Shown: positions 25,135 to 34,349, counted from the stretch's first letter. The stretch is DNA of 64,000 nt from Methanobacterium veterum (GCF_000745485.1 NZ_JQJK01000009.1:513893-577892), one strand, 5' to 3'. Notes: generated from the letters alone by a model not told the origin. Translations and numbers: made by a program.

Positions 25135-26061
25135 TTAACCAAGACCTACAGCAGTTTCTTCGTAAGGCTGAATAATTACGAAACCATTGCCCCTAAAGGC
25201 CATCTGGAATGTTTCGCCGCTGCTTCTGCCTAGTAATGTACCTAAATTCACATCTGTTTTGTAGTCAATGGATAATCCGTCAGACCATGCTACTGTTGCG
25301 TTTGGATCAGTATAAACTGGCCTGTCTGGGGTTACTGCAAGTGTTATGGGGGTATAATGAGTTGTTATGGCTATCATTCCATATCCCTGGAGTCTTATAT
25401 TGAACATTCCTCCGGACATTGAACCAGCACCAGACATCATTTTAATATCCCAGTCGATGTTTTCTTCAAATGCAAGGATATCGTTTCCATTTACATATAA
25501 CCTGCTGCCTTCAAGGTTTAGAATGGTTACCCTTTTACCGTCATCGGCGAGGAATACATTTCCATATCCTGATGCTGACATAAGCTTACTGCTTTCACCG
25601 CTAACTTTTTTCATTATAAATTTATCAATTCCACCTTCAAGGGAACTCTGCTTTTTAAATTTCACTTCACCAGTGTAGGCTACCATAGATCCCAGTTTTG
25701 CCCAAACTTTACCATTAAGATTAACATCAAGCAGGTAATCGTTTTCAAGCTCAAATACTTCATTACCTTCGAATTTTTCAGCAGTTCTGTCTAAAAACGC
25801 TTGAACTGAATATTTACTTGCGTAATTAGTATCTTTTTCAACGTTTGTTTCCAATTCTTCTTTCAGAACGGGTTCTGTTTTTCCACCACAATCTGGGCAA
25901 AAATTAGCTTCTTCAACTATTACATTGCATTCAGGACAGTATTTTTCGGATGAAACTTCTACATGTGCTTCTTCAGCAACCATGATTTCTTCTACCTTGC
26001 TACCGCACTGCGGGCAAAATTTAGCTTCTCCAATATCTTCTCCACAATTTGAACAATTCAT
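25135..26061 (-). CDS. AIM24/TerB-like domain protein with two zinc ribbons
   Basis: 308 residues. The N-terminus has two zinc ribbons, CSNCGEDIGEAKFCPQCG and CPECNVIVEEANFCPDCG. Residues about 90-308 form an AIM24-type beta-rich domain (VWAKLGSMVAYTGEVKFKK; GMIAITTHYTPITLAV; YTDPNATVAWSDGL). AIM24 proteins are widespread and of unclear function. Monocistronic, with a TATA-containing promoter upstream. Confidence 0.82.
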   Translation of the reverse strand: MNCSNCGEDIGEAKFCPQCGSKVEEIMVAEEAHVEVSSEKYCPECNVIVEEANFCPDCGGKTEPVLKEELETNVEKDTNYASKYSVQAFLDRTAEKFEGNEVFELENDYLLDVNLNGKVWAKLGSMVAYTGEVKFKKQSSLEGGIDKFIMKKVSGESSKLMSASGYGNVFLADDGKRVTILNLEGSRLYVNGNDILAFEENIDWDIKMMSGAGSMSGGMFNIRLQGYGMIAITTHYTPITLAVTPDRPVYTDPNATVAWSDGLSIDYKTDVNLGTLLGRSSGETFQMAFRGNGFVIIQPYEETAVGLG

Positions 26062-26195
26062 ATGACCACCTTTCTTTTTCAGTTAGTGCTAACTGGTGAT
26101 TAATTGATTAAAGTACTATATAAATACGGCACTCAGAAAAATTATAGATTTTTTACTATTTTAATAAATTAAAAATAAATACTTCATTAATTAGA

Positions 26196-26482
26196 TTATA
26201 TTATTAATTCATTAATGGAATAAATGGCAATATCCACTTCTTTTGATAGAATATTTTCGATAGCTGTATTAAATGATTTAAAGGCCCTGTTGGTATGTTT
26301 AAATTTAACATATCTTGGGTTTTCCATTTTTCAAGCATTAACAGAGTATTATTGTCTTCAGTTCTATCATATAAATTATAACTAATACAATCTGGCTCTA
26401 AATGAGTAGATCGAATTAGATTTTTTTTGTTTGATATAATTTTTTCACAAAGTTTAGCTGTTTTGGCAGTTACCATAATCAT
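26196..26482 (-). pseudogene. ABM-type monooxygenase, frameshifted
   Basis: A second copy of the antibiotic-biosynthesis-monooxygenase-like gene at 28.5 kb. The first 65 residues match (MIMVTAK, CISYNLYDRTEDN, LMLEKW). After LNIPTG the frame drifts. The homologous end (FKSFNTAIENILSKEVDIAIYS) is present in another frame and stops at 26196-26198. The shift lies in CCAACAGGGCC near 26290. The uncorrected frame ends at 26204. ATG at 26482 follows GGAG. Likely decaying duplicate. Confidence 0.75.
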
Positions 26483-26618
26483 ACATTTCATCTCCTTTAA
26501 AATATTTCTTTAGATAATGATTGTTATATCCATATTTGGAACAGTTTCCAATGTACTTTTTTAACTAGATTGCCTGTATAAACGCTGTTGAAATTTTATA
26601 TTTTTGAAAAAAACCCAA

Positions 26619-26711
26619 ACTTTATATACCATAATATATAAGATCTCGATATATCTAAAATTGATATATCAAAAAAAAATATATCCGAAAATGATATAAT
26701 GGGGGGGGACC
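26619..26711 (+). promoter_or_regulatory. Promoter with four 15-bp iterons upstream of a small membrane protein
   Basis: TATA box TTTATATA (26620-26627) is followed by four direct repeats at exact 15-bp spacing: GATATATC (26648), GATATATC (26663), AATATATC (26678) and GATATAAT (26693). The first two units are themselves palindromes. A run of eight G (26701-26708) serves as the ribosome-binding site. The predicted transcription start falls at the first iteron, as for a cooperative repressor. Confidence 0.65.
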
Positions 26712-26894
26712 ATGAAAATAGTTGAAGGTTTAAAAAATTATTTCTCTGACAAGAGAAACAGAATAGTCCATGCCACAGTTGGAATTTCGGCAATGATTGG
26801 TATGTTGTTTAATGTCATAGGTCTCTATGATCGCTTAGCTTTATTTGCGGTAGCCATAGGGTTCAATGTACTTAGAATGAGATATTTGCCTTAA
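26712..26894 (+). CDS. Small membrane protein, 60 residues
   Basis: Unrecognised. An amphipathic basic N-terminus (MKIVEGLKNYFSDKRNRIVH) is followed by two hydrophobic segments (ATVGISAMIGMLFNVIGLY and LALFAVAIGFNVLRM). ATG is preceded by a run of eight G. The elaborate iteron-bearing promoter suggests a tightly controlled gene, possibly a stress or toxin-like small membrane protein, but no function can be assigned. Confidence 0.65.
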   Translation: MKIVEGLKNYFSDKRNRIVHATVGISAMIGMLFNVIGLYDRLALFAVAIGFNVLRMRYLP

Positions 26895-27031
26895 TTTTAA
26901 TATTTTAAAATAGTATGAAGCATATCAAATTATTTAGAAGAATTTAAGTTGAATAATTTTTTCTAATTAAAAAGAGAGTAAATGAATTCAAAAATATGTT
27001 AATTACAGTTTTTGTGATATAACTTTAGTAT

Positions 27032-27391
27032 TTAATTGGTAGTTTGTTTTTTGTGGAAATCTAATGCATTTAAAGCAAATCGTGAATAAGCAGCAGCAGG
27101 ACCACCGCCCATTTCTATAGCTACATCTATAGTTTCAAATATCTCTTCATCGGATGCACCAGCCAAATAGGCTTGCTGAACATGCCATTCAATGCAGGGT
27201 TCACACCTAATAACGATGGAAATAGATAGTGCCATGAGTTCCTTATGTTTTTTTGAGATATTGCCCTCTTCAAAAGCTTTTTTTTCTAATTCAGTGAAGG
27301 AGTCATAAACATTTGAATTTTTTGAAAATCTAGGTTTTAACTGCTTTCTGTTGATTGTACTTTGAATAATTTTATCTTCATCAAATTTCAT
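27032..27391 (-). CDS. Carboxymuconolactone decarboxylase/AhpD-family protein
   Basis: 119 residues with the CMD core RCEPCIEWHVQQAYLAGASDEEI: the CxxC pair and downstream His of AhpD-like alkylhydroperoxidases. The closing helix is EMGGGPAAAYSRFALNAL. It is likely a thiol peroxidase or redox protein. Co-directional with the SDR gene 54 bp upstream, probably one operon. Confidence 0.88.
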   Translation of the reverse strand: MKFDEDKIIQSTINRKQLKPRFSKNSNVYDSFTELEKKAFEEGNISKKHKELMALSISIVIRCEPCIEWHVQQAYLAGASDEEIFETIDVAIEMGGGPAAAYSRFALNALDFHKKQTTN

Positions 27392-27444
27392 AGTTTTTCC
27401 TCTTATAAATAGTAAAAAAGAAGTGGGGAGTTTTATCTTTTAAA

Positions 27445-28221
27445 TCAGACCACTGAAAAACCGCCATCTACAAAAATTGTCTGTCCTGTTATATATGAAG
27501 ATGCTTCTGATGACAGGAATATGATCGGCCCGTTTAATTCTCCTTTTTTAGCCGGACGATTGAGAGGTACGACATTGCTGTATCTTTCCAGGAATTCTTC
27601 GGATTTGAAAAGAGTATTTGATGTCATTTCGGATTCAAAAAGAGCGGGAGCAACAGCATTTACAGTAATTCCATATTTTCCATATGAACATGCCATACCC
27701 ATGGTTAAACCACGAACAGCTGCTTTTGATGCATTGTAAACGTGTCGTATGAACATTTCGCTTTTATCACCGGCAATGGAGTTGATGGAACTTGTGTTCA
27801 CGATTTTTCCATAGTTATTTTTCATCATGTGTGGAAGGACATATTTTGAAACCAGGAAGATACCCTTTACATTTACATCCATTCCTTTATCCCAGTCTTC
27901 AACACTTAAACTATGGACGCCGCCACGAACTGCAATACCTGCATTGTTTAAGAGGATATCTATCTTTCCAAAATATTTAATTACTTCATCAATTGCATTT
28001 TCAACGCTTTCCTCATCGGCAACGTCACATTGAACCGCGAGAGCTTTCACACCTGCTGATTCGATTTCTTCTGCCAGAGACTCTAATCTTTCTTTTCTCC
28101 TTGCTAAAAGGGCCACATCAGCACCTTCTTGTGCGTATGCCCTTGCTGCGTCTGCTCCAAGACCACCTGAAGCACCTGTAACAACTGCCACTTTTCCTTT
28201 TAAGTCGAAATAGTTTTTCAT
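27445..28221 (-). CDS. Short-chain dehydrogenase/reductase
   Basis: 258 residues. Cofactor loop VTGASGGLGADAARAY, NNAG motif (ILLNNAGIAVRGG), catalytic Ser in NTSSINSIAG and YNASKAA (YxxxK), closing GQTIFVDGGFSVV. LARRKERL after beta 2 suggests NADP preference. The start at 28221 (MKNYFDLKGK) is 7 nt after GGAGG; an earlier in-frame codon at 28254 is upstream of that site. An alcohol/ketone oxidoreductase of unknown substrate, in a neighbourhood of other redox genes. Confidence 0.88.
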   Translation of the reverse strand: MKNYFDLKGKVAVVTGASGGLGADAARAYAQEGADVALLARRKERLESLAEEIESAGVKALAVQCDVADEESVENAIDEVIKYFGKIDILLNNAGIAVRGGVHSLSVEDWDKGMDVNVKGIFLVSKYVLPHMMKNNYGKIVNTSSINSIAGDKSEMFIRHVYNASKAAVRGLTMGMACSYGKYGITVNAVAPALFESEMTSNTLFKSEEFLERYSNVVPLNRPAKKGELNGPIIFLSSEASSYITGQTIFVDGGFSVV

Positions 28222-28476
28222 TTCATTTCCTCCGAATAGGTATGCTAAATTCATACACAGAAGTAATTATTTATTTGTTATAGTTATAATTAACTGATAA
28301 ATTAGAAAAGAAATTAAAATTGCATTAATATATTAAAATTACATTACAATATGGTGTAATTTTAAATAAAATAGAATATTTTATGTAATATTTTCATTAT
28401 TTAATCATAAAAAGTTTAAAATTGTAAAATAAATTTTTCAAATAGTAAACAAATATAACTGGCTATAGTTATTCAG

Positions 28477-28770
28477 TTAATATTTTACCGCTGCTGAATA
28501 AACATTGATATCCATTTCTTCGGCTAAAATATCTTCTGTAGCTGTACCAAATACTTTGAAATGTTCCGTTTGCATATGCGACTGTAAAAGTTCAAAATTT
28601 TCCCATTGTTCAAGCACTAATAAAATATTCTCATTTTCAGTGCTCGCATATAAATTGTAACTGATACATCCTGGGTCTAAACGACTTGATGTGATTAAAT
28701 CCTGTGCTTTTGCAATAATATTGTCTCTTTTCCCTGATTTGGCTGTTATTTTAGCAGTTACCATGATCAT
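28477..28770 (-). CDS. Antibiotic biosynthesis monooxygenase (ABM) domain protein
   Basis: 97 residues, intact ABM ferredoxin-like fold: IMVTAKITAKSGKRDNIIAK, DPGCISYNLYAS, LLVLEQWENFE, HMQTEHFKVF. Such dimeric proteins include quinol or heme-type monooxygenases and small-molecule oxygenase-like sensors. In a strict anaerobe the role may be detoxification. ATG is 8 nt after GGAG. The promoter near 28.85 kb contains AGAGAG...CGCT, similar to the site before the alcohol dehydrogenase. Confidence 0.85.
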   Translation of the reverse strand: MIMVTAKITAKSGKRDNIIAKAQDLITSSRLDPGCISYNLYASTENENILLVLEQWENFELLQSHMQTEHFKVFGTATEDILAEEMDINVYSAAVKY

Positions 28771-28978
28771 GTTCTCATCTCCTTTAAAGAATTTTCTCTA
28801 TTCGATGTTTTGAACATCAATTGTTAATTGTAACAATATTATAATATATAAACATAGCGAATGCTCTCTTTGTAATTAATATCTAAAATATGTGTTTCAA
28901 TCTTGTTGACAATAAGATAAAACGTTTATTAAAAGGCTTATAGAGAATTAAAAAGAGATTTATGTATTTTTAAGTTAG

Positions 28979-29590
28979 CTATTTTTTTATGAAATTCCAC
29001 ATCTGGTCTATATTTGATTCCATTCTTTTTTCAAGGGGCATTTCAGGCATTCCTATCCACATCAGGACTGTTCCAACCATAATCGTTTGAATATTTAATG
29101 AAAGTTCCGTGGAGTCAATATTTTCTCTTATTAAGCCTTGGGCTATTCCATCATCTATTACTTCCTTGATGAACTCATGGAGATCATAATAAAATTCTGT
29201 GTAGTGTTTGCTTATGATATCATACTTCTGAACGCCTTCAAAAAGCAGCAGGTGTAAAGTCCTGTAATCTATTTTCTCAGCACTTCCACATAGCTGTGTA
29301 GTTTCGTTGATGGTTGAATCATCTCCAACGATTAAAAGTATCACAGCTTTTAATTTTTCTTTAGGCGTGCCCTTGAATTTCCTCATCTGGCCTATAATTG
29401 AGCTGAAATAATTGAATATGTATTTGTTAATTACTTCCACAAGTAGAGTATCTTTGCTGTTGAAGTGATAGTAGAACCCGCCGGTGGTTATGTCTGATTC
29501 TCTTATAATTTCATTTAAAGAAACATCAGCAAATCCTTTTTCTAGAAATAGCTTAAAAGCGGTTTCCATGATTCTAACTTTTGTATCCAT
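28979..29590 (-). CDS. TetR-family transcriptional regulator
   Basis: About 203 residues. N-terminal HTH: KVRIMETAFKLFLEKGFADV, then SLNEIIRESDITTGGFYYHF and NSKDTLLVEV, the canonical TetR/AcrR pattern. The C-terminal ligand domain is helical. The start MDTKVRI at 29590 follows AAGGA; a TTG at 29608 is upstream of it. It is divergent from the alcohol dehydrogenase across about 450 bp and is the likely regulator of the surrounding redox genes. Confidence 0.88.
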   Translation of the reverse strand: MDTKVRIMETAFKLFLEKGFADVSLNEIIRESDITTGGFYYHFNSKDTLLVEVINKYIFNYFSSIIGQMRKFKGTPKEKLKAVILLIVGDDSTINETTQLCGSAEKIDYRTLHLLLFEGVQKYDIISKHYTEFYYDLHEFIKEVIDDGIAQGLIRENIDSTELSLNIQTIMVGTVLMWIGMPEMPLEKRMESNIDQMWNFIKK

Positions 29591-30042
29591 GTATGTCCTT
29601 CTTTTCAATTTATTGTTAAAATATTTGGCACTGCAATGGGTCTACATAATGTGCTGTTAAACTTAATAACATTATAGAGTAACATTGACCATATTAATAT
29701 ATTTTCCTTTTTCAATGTTTACATTATACGGTTTTTTTATTAGTTACATGCAGTATAAAAGCATATATAACATTTATGCTACTTTTTAATACACTATAAC
29801 CTTCTTATAAAGTTTAACAGGTGTAATGGAATTTTCATTCACTAAAAAGACATATATTTCAGTTTTAGGGGTGTATATCTTAATTATTTTCTATAAATAT
29901 TCTATAGACGCTCTGTTCAATCTATTTAAAGAGAGAACGCTCTCTACAAATATAAATGATTAATCGTTACAGACCAAGTATTCGGTATGTTTATATATCA
30001 TAACTCACAATCCTTACTCAAGAGTTAAACGAGGTGAACAAA
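29591..30042. promoter_or_regulatory. Divergent tetR / alcohol dehydrogenase control region
   Basis: Contains AGAGAG-AACG-CTCTCT (29930-29945), a perfect inverted repeat, and a second ACGCTCT half-site at 29908 (29 bp apart). A TATA box TTTATATAT lies at 29990-29998 for the rightward gene, whose ATG is 8 nt after a GG in GAGGTGA. The inverted repeat sits about 45 bp before the TATA box, an activator-like position, and is a candidate TetR-type operator. Confidence 0.55.
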
Positions 30043-31113
30043 ATGAAAGGATTTGCTATGTTAAAAATAGGAGAGACTGGATGGATAGAAAAAGATAGGC
30101 CAAAATGTGGTCCAAGGGATGCTATTGTTAGGCCAACATGTCTAGCACCATGTACTTCTGATGTTCACACTGTCTGGGAAGGCGCAATAGGTGATAGACA
30201 CAACATGATTTTAGGACATGAAGCTGTGGGGATAGTAGATGAAGTGGGAACTGAAGTCAAAGACTTCAAACCGGGTGATAGGGTAATTGTACCGGCTATA
30301 ACTCCTGACTGGGATTCAGAAGCTGTGCAGCGCGGTTTCCCTTCACAAACCGGGGGAGCATGTGGAGGTTGGAAATATTCTAACTTCAAAGACGGCGTAT
30401 TCGGTGAATTTTTCCACGTTAACCTTGCAGACAACAACCTGGCACATTTACCAGAAGGAATGTCTCAGGAAGCTGCTGTTATGATCACAGATATGATGAG
30501 TACTGGTTTCATGGGAGCTGAAAATGCTGGAATTGAACTTGGAAGTACGGTAGCTGTTCTTGGTATTGGTGCAGTTGGGCTTTGCGGTATAGCCGGTGCA
30601 AAACTAAGGGGTGCTGGAAGAATATTTGCAGTTGGTACTAGGCCTGTATCTGTTGAAGTAGCTAAAAAATACGGTGCTACAGATATAATCAGCTACAGAG
30701 ATGGAGATACTGCAGAACAGATTCTTGATGCAACCGATGGAGAAGGTGTTGATGCAGTAATCATATCTGGTGGTGGCCCAGATATTCTAATAGATGCATG
30801 TAAAATGGCCAAAGCAGGATCAAAAATTTCCAACAACAACTACTTCGGTAAAGGAGAAGGAGAAAAAGATACTCTGCCACTATGCCGTGTAGGCTGGGGA
30901 TTCGGTATGGCAGACAAAGACATAATCACAGGTCTTTGCCCTGGTGGAAGAGTTAGAATGGAAAGACTAGCGGATATTGTAACATACGGACGTATGGACC
31001 CTGAGTTACTGGTAACCCATAAATTTAAGGGCTTCGATAAAATAGAAGAGGCTCTCCTTCTGATGAAAGAGAAACCTAGGGACTTAATTAAACCAGTTGT
31101 CCTTCTAGAATAG
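30043..31113 (+). CDS. NADP-dependent zinc secondary alcohol dehydrogenase
   Basis: 356 residues, closely like the Thermoanaerobacter/Clostridium 2-propanol dehydrogenases. Catalytic zinc ligands are seen: Cys in APCTSDVHTVWEG, His-Glu in GHEAVG, and Asp in TDMMSTGFMGAE. The nucleotide loop is AVLGIGAVGLCGI and the NADP-type AVGTRPVSVEVAKKYGAT follows beta 2. It oxidises 2-propanol or 2-butanol to the ketone with NADP. The next gene, F420:NADP oxidoreductase, can pass the hydride to F420 for methanogenesis. The start at 30043 (MKGFAML) fits GAGGTGA; GTG 30034 is inside that site. Confidence 0.93.
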   Translation: MKGFAMLKIGETGWIEKDRPKCGPRDAIVRPTCLAPCTSDVHTVWEGAIGDRHNMILGHEAVGIVDEVGTEVKDFKPGDRVIVPAITPDWDSEAVQRGFPSQTGGACGGWKYSNFKDGVFGEFFHVNLADNNLAHLPEGMSQEAAVMITDMMSTGFMGAENAGIELGSTVAVLGIGAVGLCGIAGAKLRGAGRIFAVGTRPVSVEVAKKYGATDIISYRDGDTAEQILDATDGEGVDAVIISGGGPDILIDACKMAKAGSKISNNNYFGKGEGEKDTLPLCRVGWGFGMADKDIITGLCPGGRVRMERLADIVTYGRMDPELLVTHKFKGFDKIEEALLLMKEKPRDLIKPVVLLE

Positions 31114-31163
31114 ATGCCATTTCAATTTTTTCTTTTTAATTTTAAAATTAAACAGGTGATAAA

Positions 31164-31832
31164 ATGAAAATAGCAATAATTGGTGGAACAGGTGGACAGG
31201 GATTAGGAATCGCCATACGCTTTGTGCAAGCTGGAGAAGATGTTATAATAGGTTCAAGGACAATTGAAAAAGCTCAAGCAGCTGTAGACAAACTAAAAGG
31301 TCTTTTGGGCGATGTTGCCAATGTTAAAGCAGCTGAAAATGCTGATGCTGCCGCAGAAGCGGAATTATTAGTTTTAACAGTGCCTTTAGCTGCTCAAAAA
31401 TCAACTTTGCTCTCTATTAAAGAAGGTGCAAAAGGTAAAATATTAATGGATGCTACAGGACCTTTAGAATCAGCTATAGGTGGGTCTCCCATTGAATATG
31501 TTGCTTTATGGGATGGTGCAGCGGCAGAAAGATCTGCTAAAATCCTAAAAGACAGCAATGTGATATGTGCTTTTAACAATATCAGTTCTGCAGCTTTAAT
31601 GAACTTTAAAGAACCAATTGACTGTGACTGCCTTATTTCGGGTGATGATGCAAATTCTAAGATAGTTGCTGCTGAACTAATTGAAAAAATCCCTGGTGTA
31701 AATGTCATTGATTGTGGACCGCTGGAAAGAGCTAAAATCATAGAAAAAATTACTCCTCTCCTGATTGGTTTAAACATACGAAATAAAACCCAGTTTGGAG
31801 GAATAAGGATCACTGGTTTACCTGCAAAATAG
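31164..31832 (+). CDS. npdG: F420-dependent NADP reductase (F420H2:NADP oxidoreductase)
   Basis: 222 residues. N-terminal Rossmann loop IAIIGGTGGQGLGIAIRF, NADP-phosphate site IIGSRTIEKA, then DATGPLE and the ending GIRITGLPAK. This is the Fno/NpdG family, which transfers hydride between F420 and NADP. It lies 50 bp after the alcohol dehydrogenase; the pair forms the alcohol-to-F420 route known from methanogens that grow on secondary alcohols with CO2. Confidence 0.93.
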   Translation: MKIAIIGGTGGQGLGIAIRFVQAGEDVIIGSRTIEKAQAAVDKLKGLLGDVANVKAAENADAAAEAELLVLTVPLAAQKSTLLSIKEGAKGKILMDATGPLESAIGGSPIEYVALWDGAAAERSAKILKDSNVICAFNNISSAALMNFKEPIDCDCLISGDDANSKIVAAELIEKIPGVNVIDCGPLERAKIIEKITPLLIGLNIRNKTQFGGIRITGLPAK

Positions 31833-31868
31833 GATAAAAATTACTACTTCACCAAAAGGGGGATAAAA

Positions 31869-32225
31869 ATGAAATTGGAGAATAAAGTAGTACTTGTAAA
31901 CGGTGGGAGTTCAGGGATAAGAAAGGAGATTGCCAGACTTTTTGCAAAAGAGGGCGCTTCAGTTGTTGTGGTTGCAGGAGCAAACGAAAAACTGGAAGGT
32001 ACCATTGACCAGATGGAAGGCAACCACAAGATCGTATCTGTTCCTGCAAGCGATAACAGTGAAGATGATATCCAGAATGCAATCAATGCTGCTGTAAAGG
32101 AATTTGGGAAATTGGATATAGTACTTAATTGTGCAGGGATAGCAGATATAATAACTCCAGTTTTGGATATGGGGGAGGGAATTTGGGAAATAGATCTCAG
32201 TGTAGATTTAACAGGAGCTATTTAA
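31869..32225 (+). pseudogene. Short-chain dehydrogenase, C-terminally truncated
   Basis: 118 residues covering only the N-terminal half of an SDR: NGGSSGIRKEIARLFAKEGA, VVVAGANEKL, the NCAG motif LDIVLNCAGIAD, then a stop after VDLTGAI. The catalytic Tyr-Lys half is absent and no continuation is seen in other frames before a hairpin at 32263. The second Gly of the cofactor loop is also changed (SSGIRKE rather than SSGIGKE). It has a good ribosome-binding site and follows npdG. Probably a remnant. Confidence 0.75.
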
Positions 32226-32262
32226 AACAAATTTGACCATAATTAACGTTAAAAAAGTAAAC

Positions 32263-32313
32263 AGGGCATCTATTAATTTCGTTCAATACCACCTCCGATG
32301 CCCTATTTTTTTT
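32263..32313 (+). terminator. Hairpin terminator after alcohol dehydrogenase operon, anti-SD in loop
   Basis: Stem AGGGCATC (32263-32270) / GATGCCCT (32297-32304) with a 26-nt loop, followed by A and eight T. The loop contains ACCACCTCC, complementary to a ribosome-binding site. It could be only a terminator or also yield a small RNA. Confidence 0.6.
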
Positions 32314-32431
32314 AATCAACTGGAAAATCAAGATCTAGAATGGAATATTAAAGAAATAGAGGGCCATATAATGCTTTAATAGCATAATTACTGGGAAAAC
32401 TAATTTTATTGATATAATTTAAAGTGATTTT

Positions 32432-33349
32432 ATGTTAAGCGATCTGCAGGAAATCGAGTGGCTTAAAAAGGAAAAAAATGCAATAATATTAGCTCACAAT
32501 TATCAAACTGGTGATATACAGGAAATTGCAGATTTTGTAGGAGATTCACTTGAACTCTGTATAAAAGCATCAGAAATAGATGGATCTGATATTGTAGTCT
32601 TCTGCGGGGTCGATTTCATGGCAGAAACAGCAGCAATACTAAACCCCGACAAAAAAATATTGATTCCAGATACTCAAGCAAAATGTCCAATGGCATGCAT
32701 GCTTAATGCAAAAGATGTTAAAAAGTTTAAAAAAATGTATCCTGATACAGCTGCAGTTCTTTATGTTAATACACTGGCTGAAGCTAAAGCGGAGGCTGAA
32801 ATTTTATGTACTTCTTCAAATGCAGTTAAAGTAGTGGAAAGCATTCCTCAAGAAAAAATACTCTTTGGTCCAGATAGAAACCTGGCATGGTACGTCTCTA
32901 AAAAAGTAAATAAAGAGATTATACCTATGCCTGCACAGGGATACTGTTACGTCCATAAATTGTTTGATTTGGGGGATTTACATTTTTTAAGAAGTAAATA
33001 TCATGATGCAGAGATACTGGTCCATCCAGAATGCGATCCTGAAGTGCAAAATTTTGCAGATAATGTTTTAAGCACAGGAGGTATGATGCGCCACGTAGCC
33101 AGATCACCTAAAGAAACATTCATTATAGGTACTGAGGTGGACATGGTAACCCGCTTAAAACGAGAAAATCCTGATAAAACATTCATTCCTGCATTAAGTG
33201 GTGCAATTTGTGAGAATATGAAGTTATATACAGTTAAAAATGTTAGAAACTGTCTTTTAAATGAAAAATTTGAAGTTAAAGTTGATGATAATACGGCAGA
33301 GAAGGCAAAAGTGGCAATTAAGAGGATGATTGAAGTTTCTAAAAATTAA
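32432..33349 (+). CDS. nadA: Quinolinate synthase
   Basis: 305 residues of NadA. Seen are IILAHNYQTGDIQEIADFVG, VVFCGVDFMAETAAILNP with the first cluster Cys, VHPECDPEVQNFAD with the second, and STGGMMRH. The third Cys is in ALSGAICENMK. The enzyme condenses iminoaspartate with dihydroxyacetone phosphate using a 4Fe-4S cluster. It is 21 bp before the aspartate dehydrogenase that supplies iminoaspartate; NadC is not in the window. Confidence 0.96.
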   Translation: MLSDLQEIEWLKKEKNAIILAHNYQTGDIQEIADFVGDSLELCIKASEIDGSDIVVFCGVDFMAETAAILNPDKKILIPDTQAKCPMACMLNAKDVKKFKKMYPDTAAVLYVNTLAEAKAEAEILCTSSNAVKVVESIPQEKILFGPDRNLAWYVSKKVNKEIIPMPAQGYCYVHKLFDLGDLHFLRSKYHDAEILVHPECDPEVQNFADNVLSTGGMMRHVARSPKETFIIGTEVDMVTRLKRENPDKTFIPALSGAICENMKLYTVKNVRNCLLNEKFEVKVDDNTAEKAKVAIKRMIEVSKN

Positions 33350-33370
33350 AGTGGATGAAGGTGCACCAAA

Positions 33371-34240
33371 ATGAATGAAACATCTCTCAACGAGGTCTTA
33401 GAAATAGAAAAAAATGAAAATTTATATCTAGAATCTAATTTAGGAGATTTAACTAAGGACTATCCTCATGATGTTATGGTTGTTGGGATTATCGGATGCG
33501 GTGCTATAGCAGGTATAATAACTGATTTGGCTGCAAATGGGAAGTTGGGCGCTGATTTAAAATTTTTTTATGACATGGATATGAAAAGGGCTGAAAACAT
33601 GGCATCTAAAGTAGATGGAGTCACAGTCCCTGATGTAAATGATATGGTAGACCATGTGGATCTGGTAATTGAAGCTGCATCTCAGGAGGCAGTGATAAAA
33701 GTTGTTCCACAAATCCTTAAGAATGGAAAAGATGTTATTATAATGAGCATGGGGGCTCTAATAGATCCAGATTTTAGAAATTATTTGGGAAGGATAGCTG
33801 AGGAAAACAATTCCCGAATATATGCACCTTCGGGGGCTGTTGTTGGTTTAGATGGTATTAAAGCAGCTTCTATTGGGGAGATCAATGAAGTGAATTTGGT
33901 TACCCGTAAATCTCCTGAATCACTGGGGATCTCAGTAGATACTGAAACAGTGTTATATGAGGGTAAAGCTGGTGATGCAGTACGTAAATTCCCTGCAAAT
34001 ATTAACGTGGCCGCTGCATTGAGCATTGCATATGGTAAAGAAGTGGATGTGAAAATCATAGCTGACCCTAATGTGAGCCGCAACTGTCATGAAGTCTGTG
34101 TTGCAGGTGATTTTGGCGAGTTTCGAACCATTACAGAAAATGAGACCTGTGTTACAAACCCAAAAACAAGTGTTTTAGCTGCATATTCTGCAGTTAAACT
34201 AATTAAAAGCCTAAATGAAAAGCTGAATATCGGAATATAG
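33371..34240 (+). CDS. nadX: L-aspartate dehydrogenase (NadX)
   Basis: 289 residues. After a 35-residue N-terminal extension comes the Rossmann loop [38 protein letters not shown], the [17 protein letters not shown] core and [13 protein letters not shown] follow. It oxidises aspartate to iminoaspartate with NAD(P), replacing the oxygen-dependent NadB in anaerobes. Operon partner of nadA. The extension is longer than typical, so a later start is possible, but MNETSLN has the better ribosome-binding site. Confidence 0.92.
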   Translation: MNETSLNEVLEIEKNENLYLESNLGDLTKDYPHDVMVVGIIGCGAIAGIITDLAANGKLGADLKFFYDMDMKRAENMASKVDGVTVPDVNDMVDHVDLVIEAASQEAVIKVVPQILKNGKDVIIMSMGALIDPDFRNYLGRIAEENNSRIYAPSGAVVGLDGIKAASIGEINEVNLVTRKSPESLGISVDTETVLYEGKAGDAVRKFPANINVAAALSIAYGKEVDVKIIADPNVSRNCHEVCVAGDFGEFRTITENETCVTNPKTSVLAAYSAVKLIKSLNEKLNIGI

Positions 34241-34349
34241 GCTAATTCATAGTTTTAAATACTTATTTTAACATATTAACTTATAATGGATTTTTAAGCA
34301 GGCATATAGTGGATATAATGCTTTTTTTAATTTGTTTATTTTTATTGGG

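Noticed and set aside
26536..26551. TTGGAA-CAGT-TTCCAA as a second NrpR operator
   Set aside because: The spacing is GGAA-N4-TTCC, not N6, and the neighbouring gene is not a nitrogen gene.
29984..30003. Seventh copy of the ModE-like operator at the alcohol dehydrogenase promoter
   Set aside because: CGGTATG before TTTATATA resembles one half-site, but the second half-site is missing at N10 spacing. Likely general promoter context.
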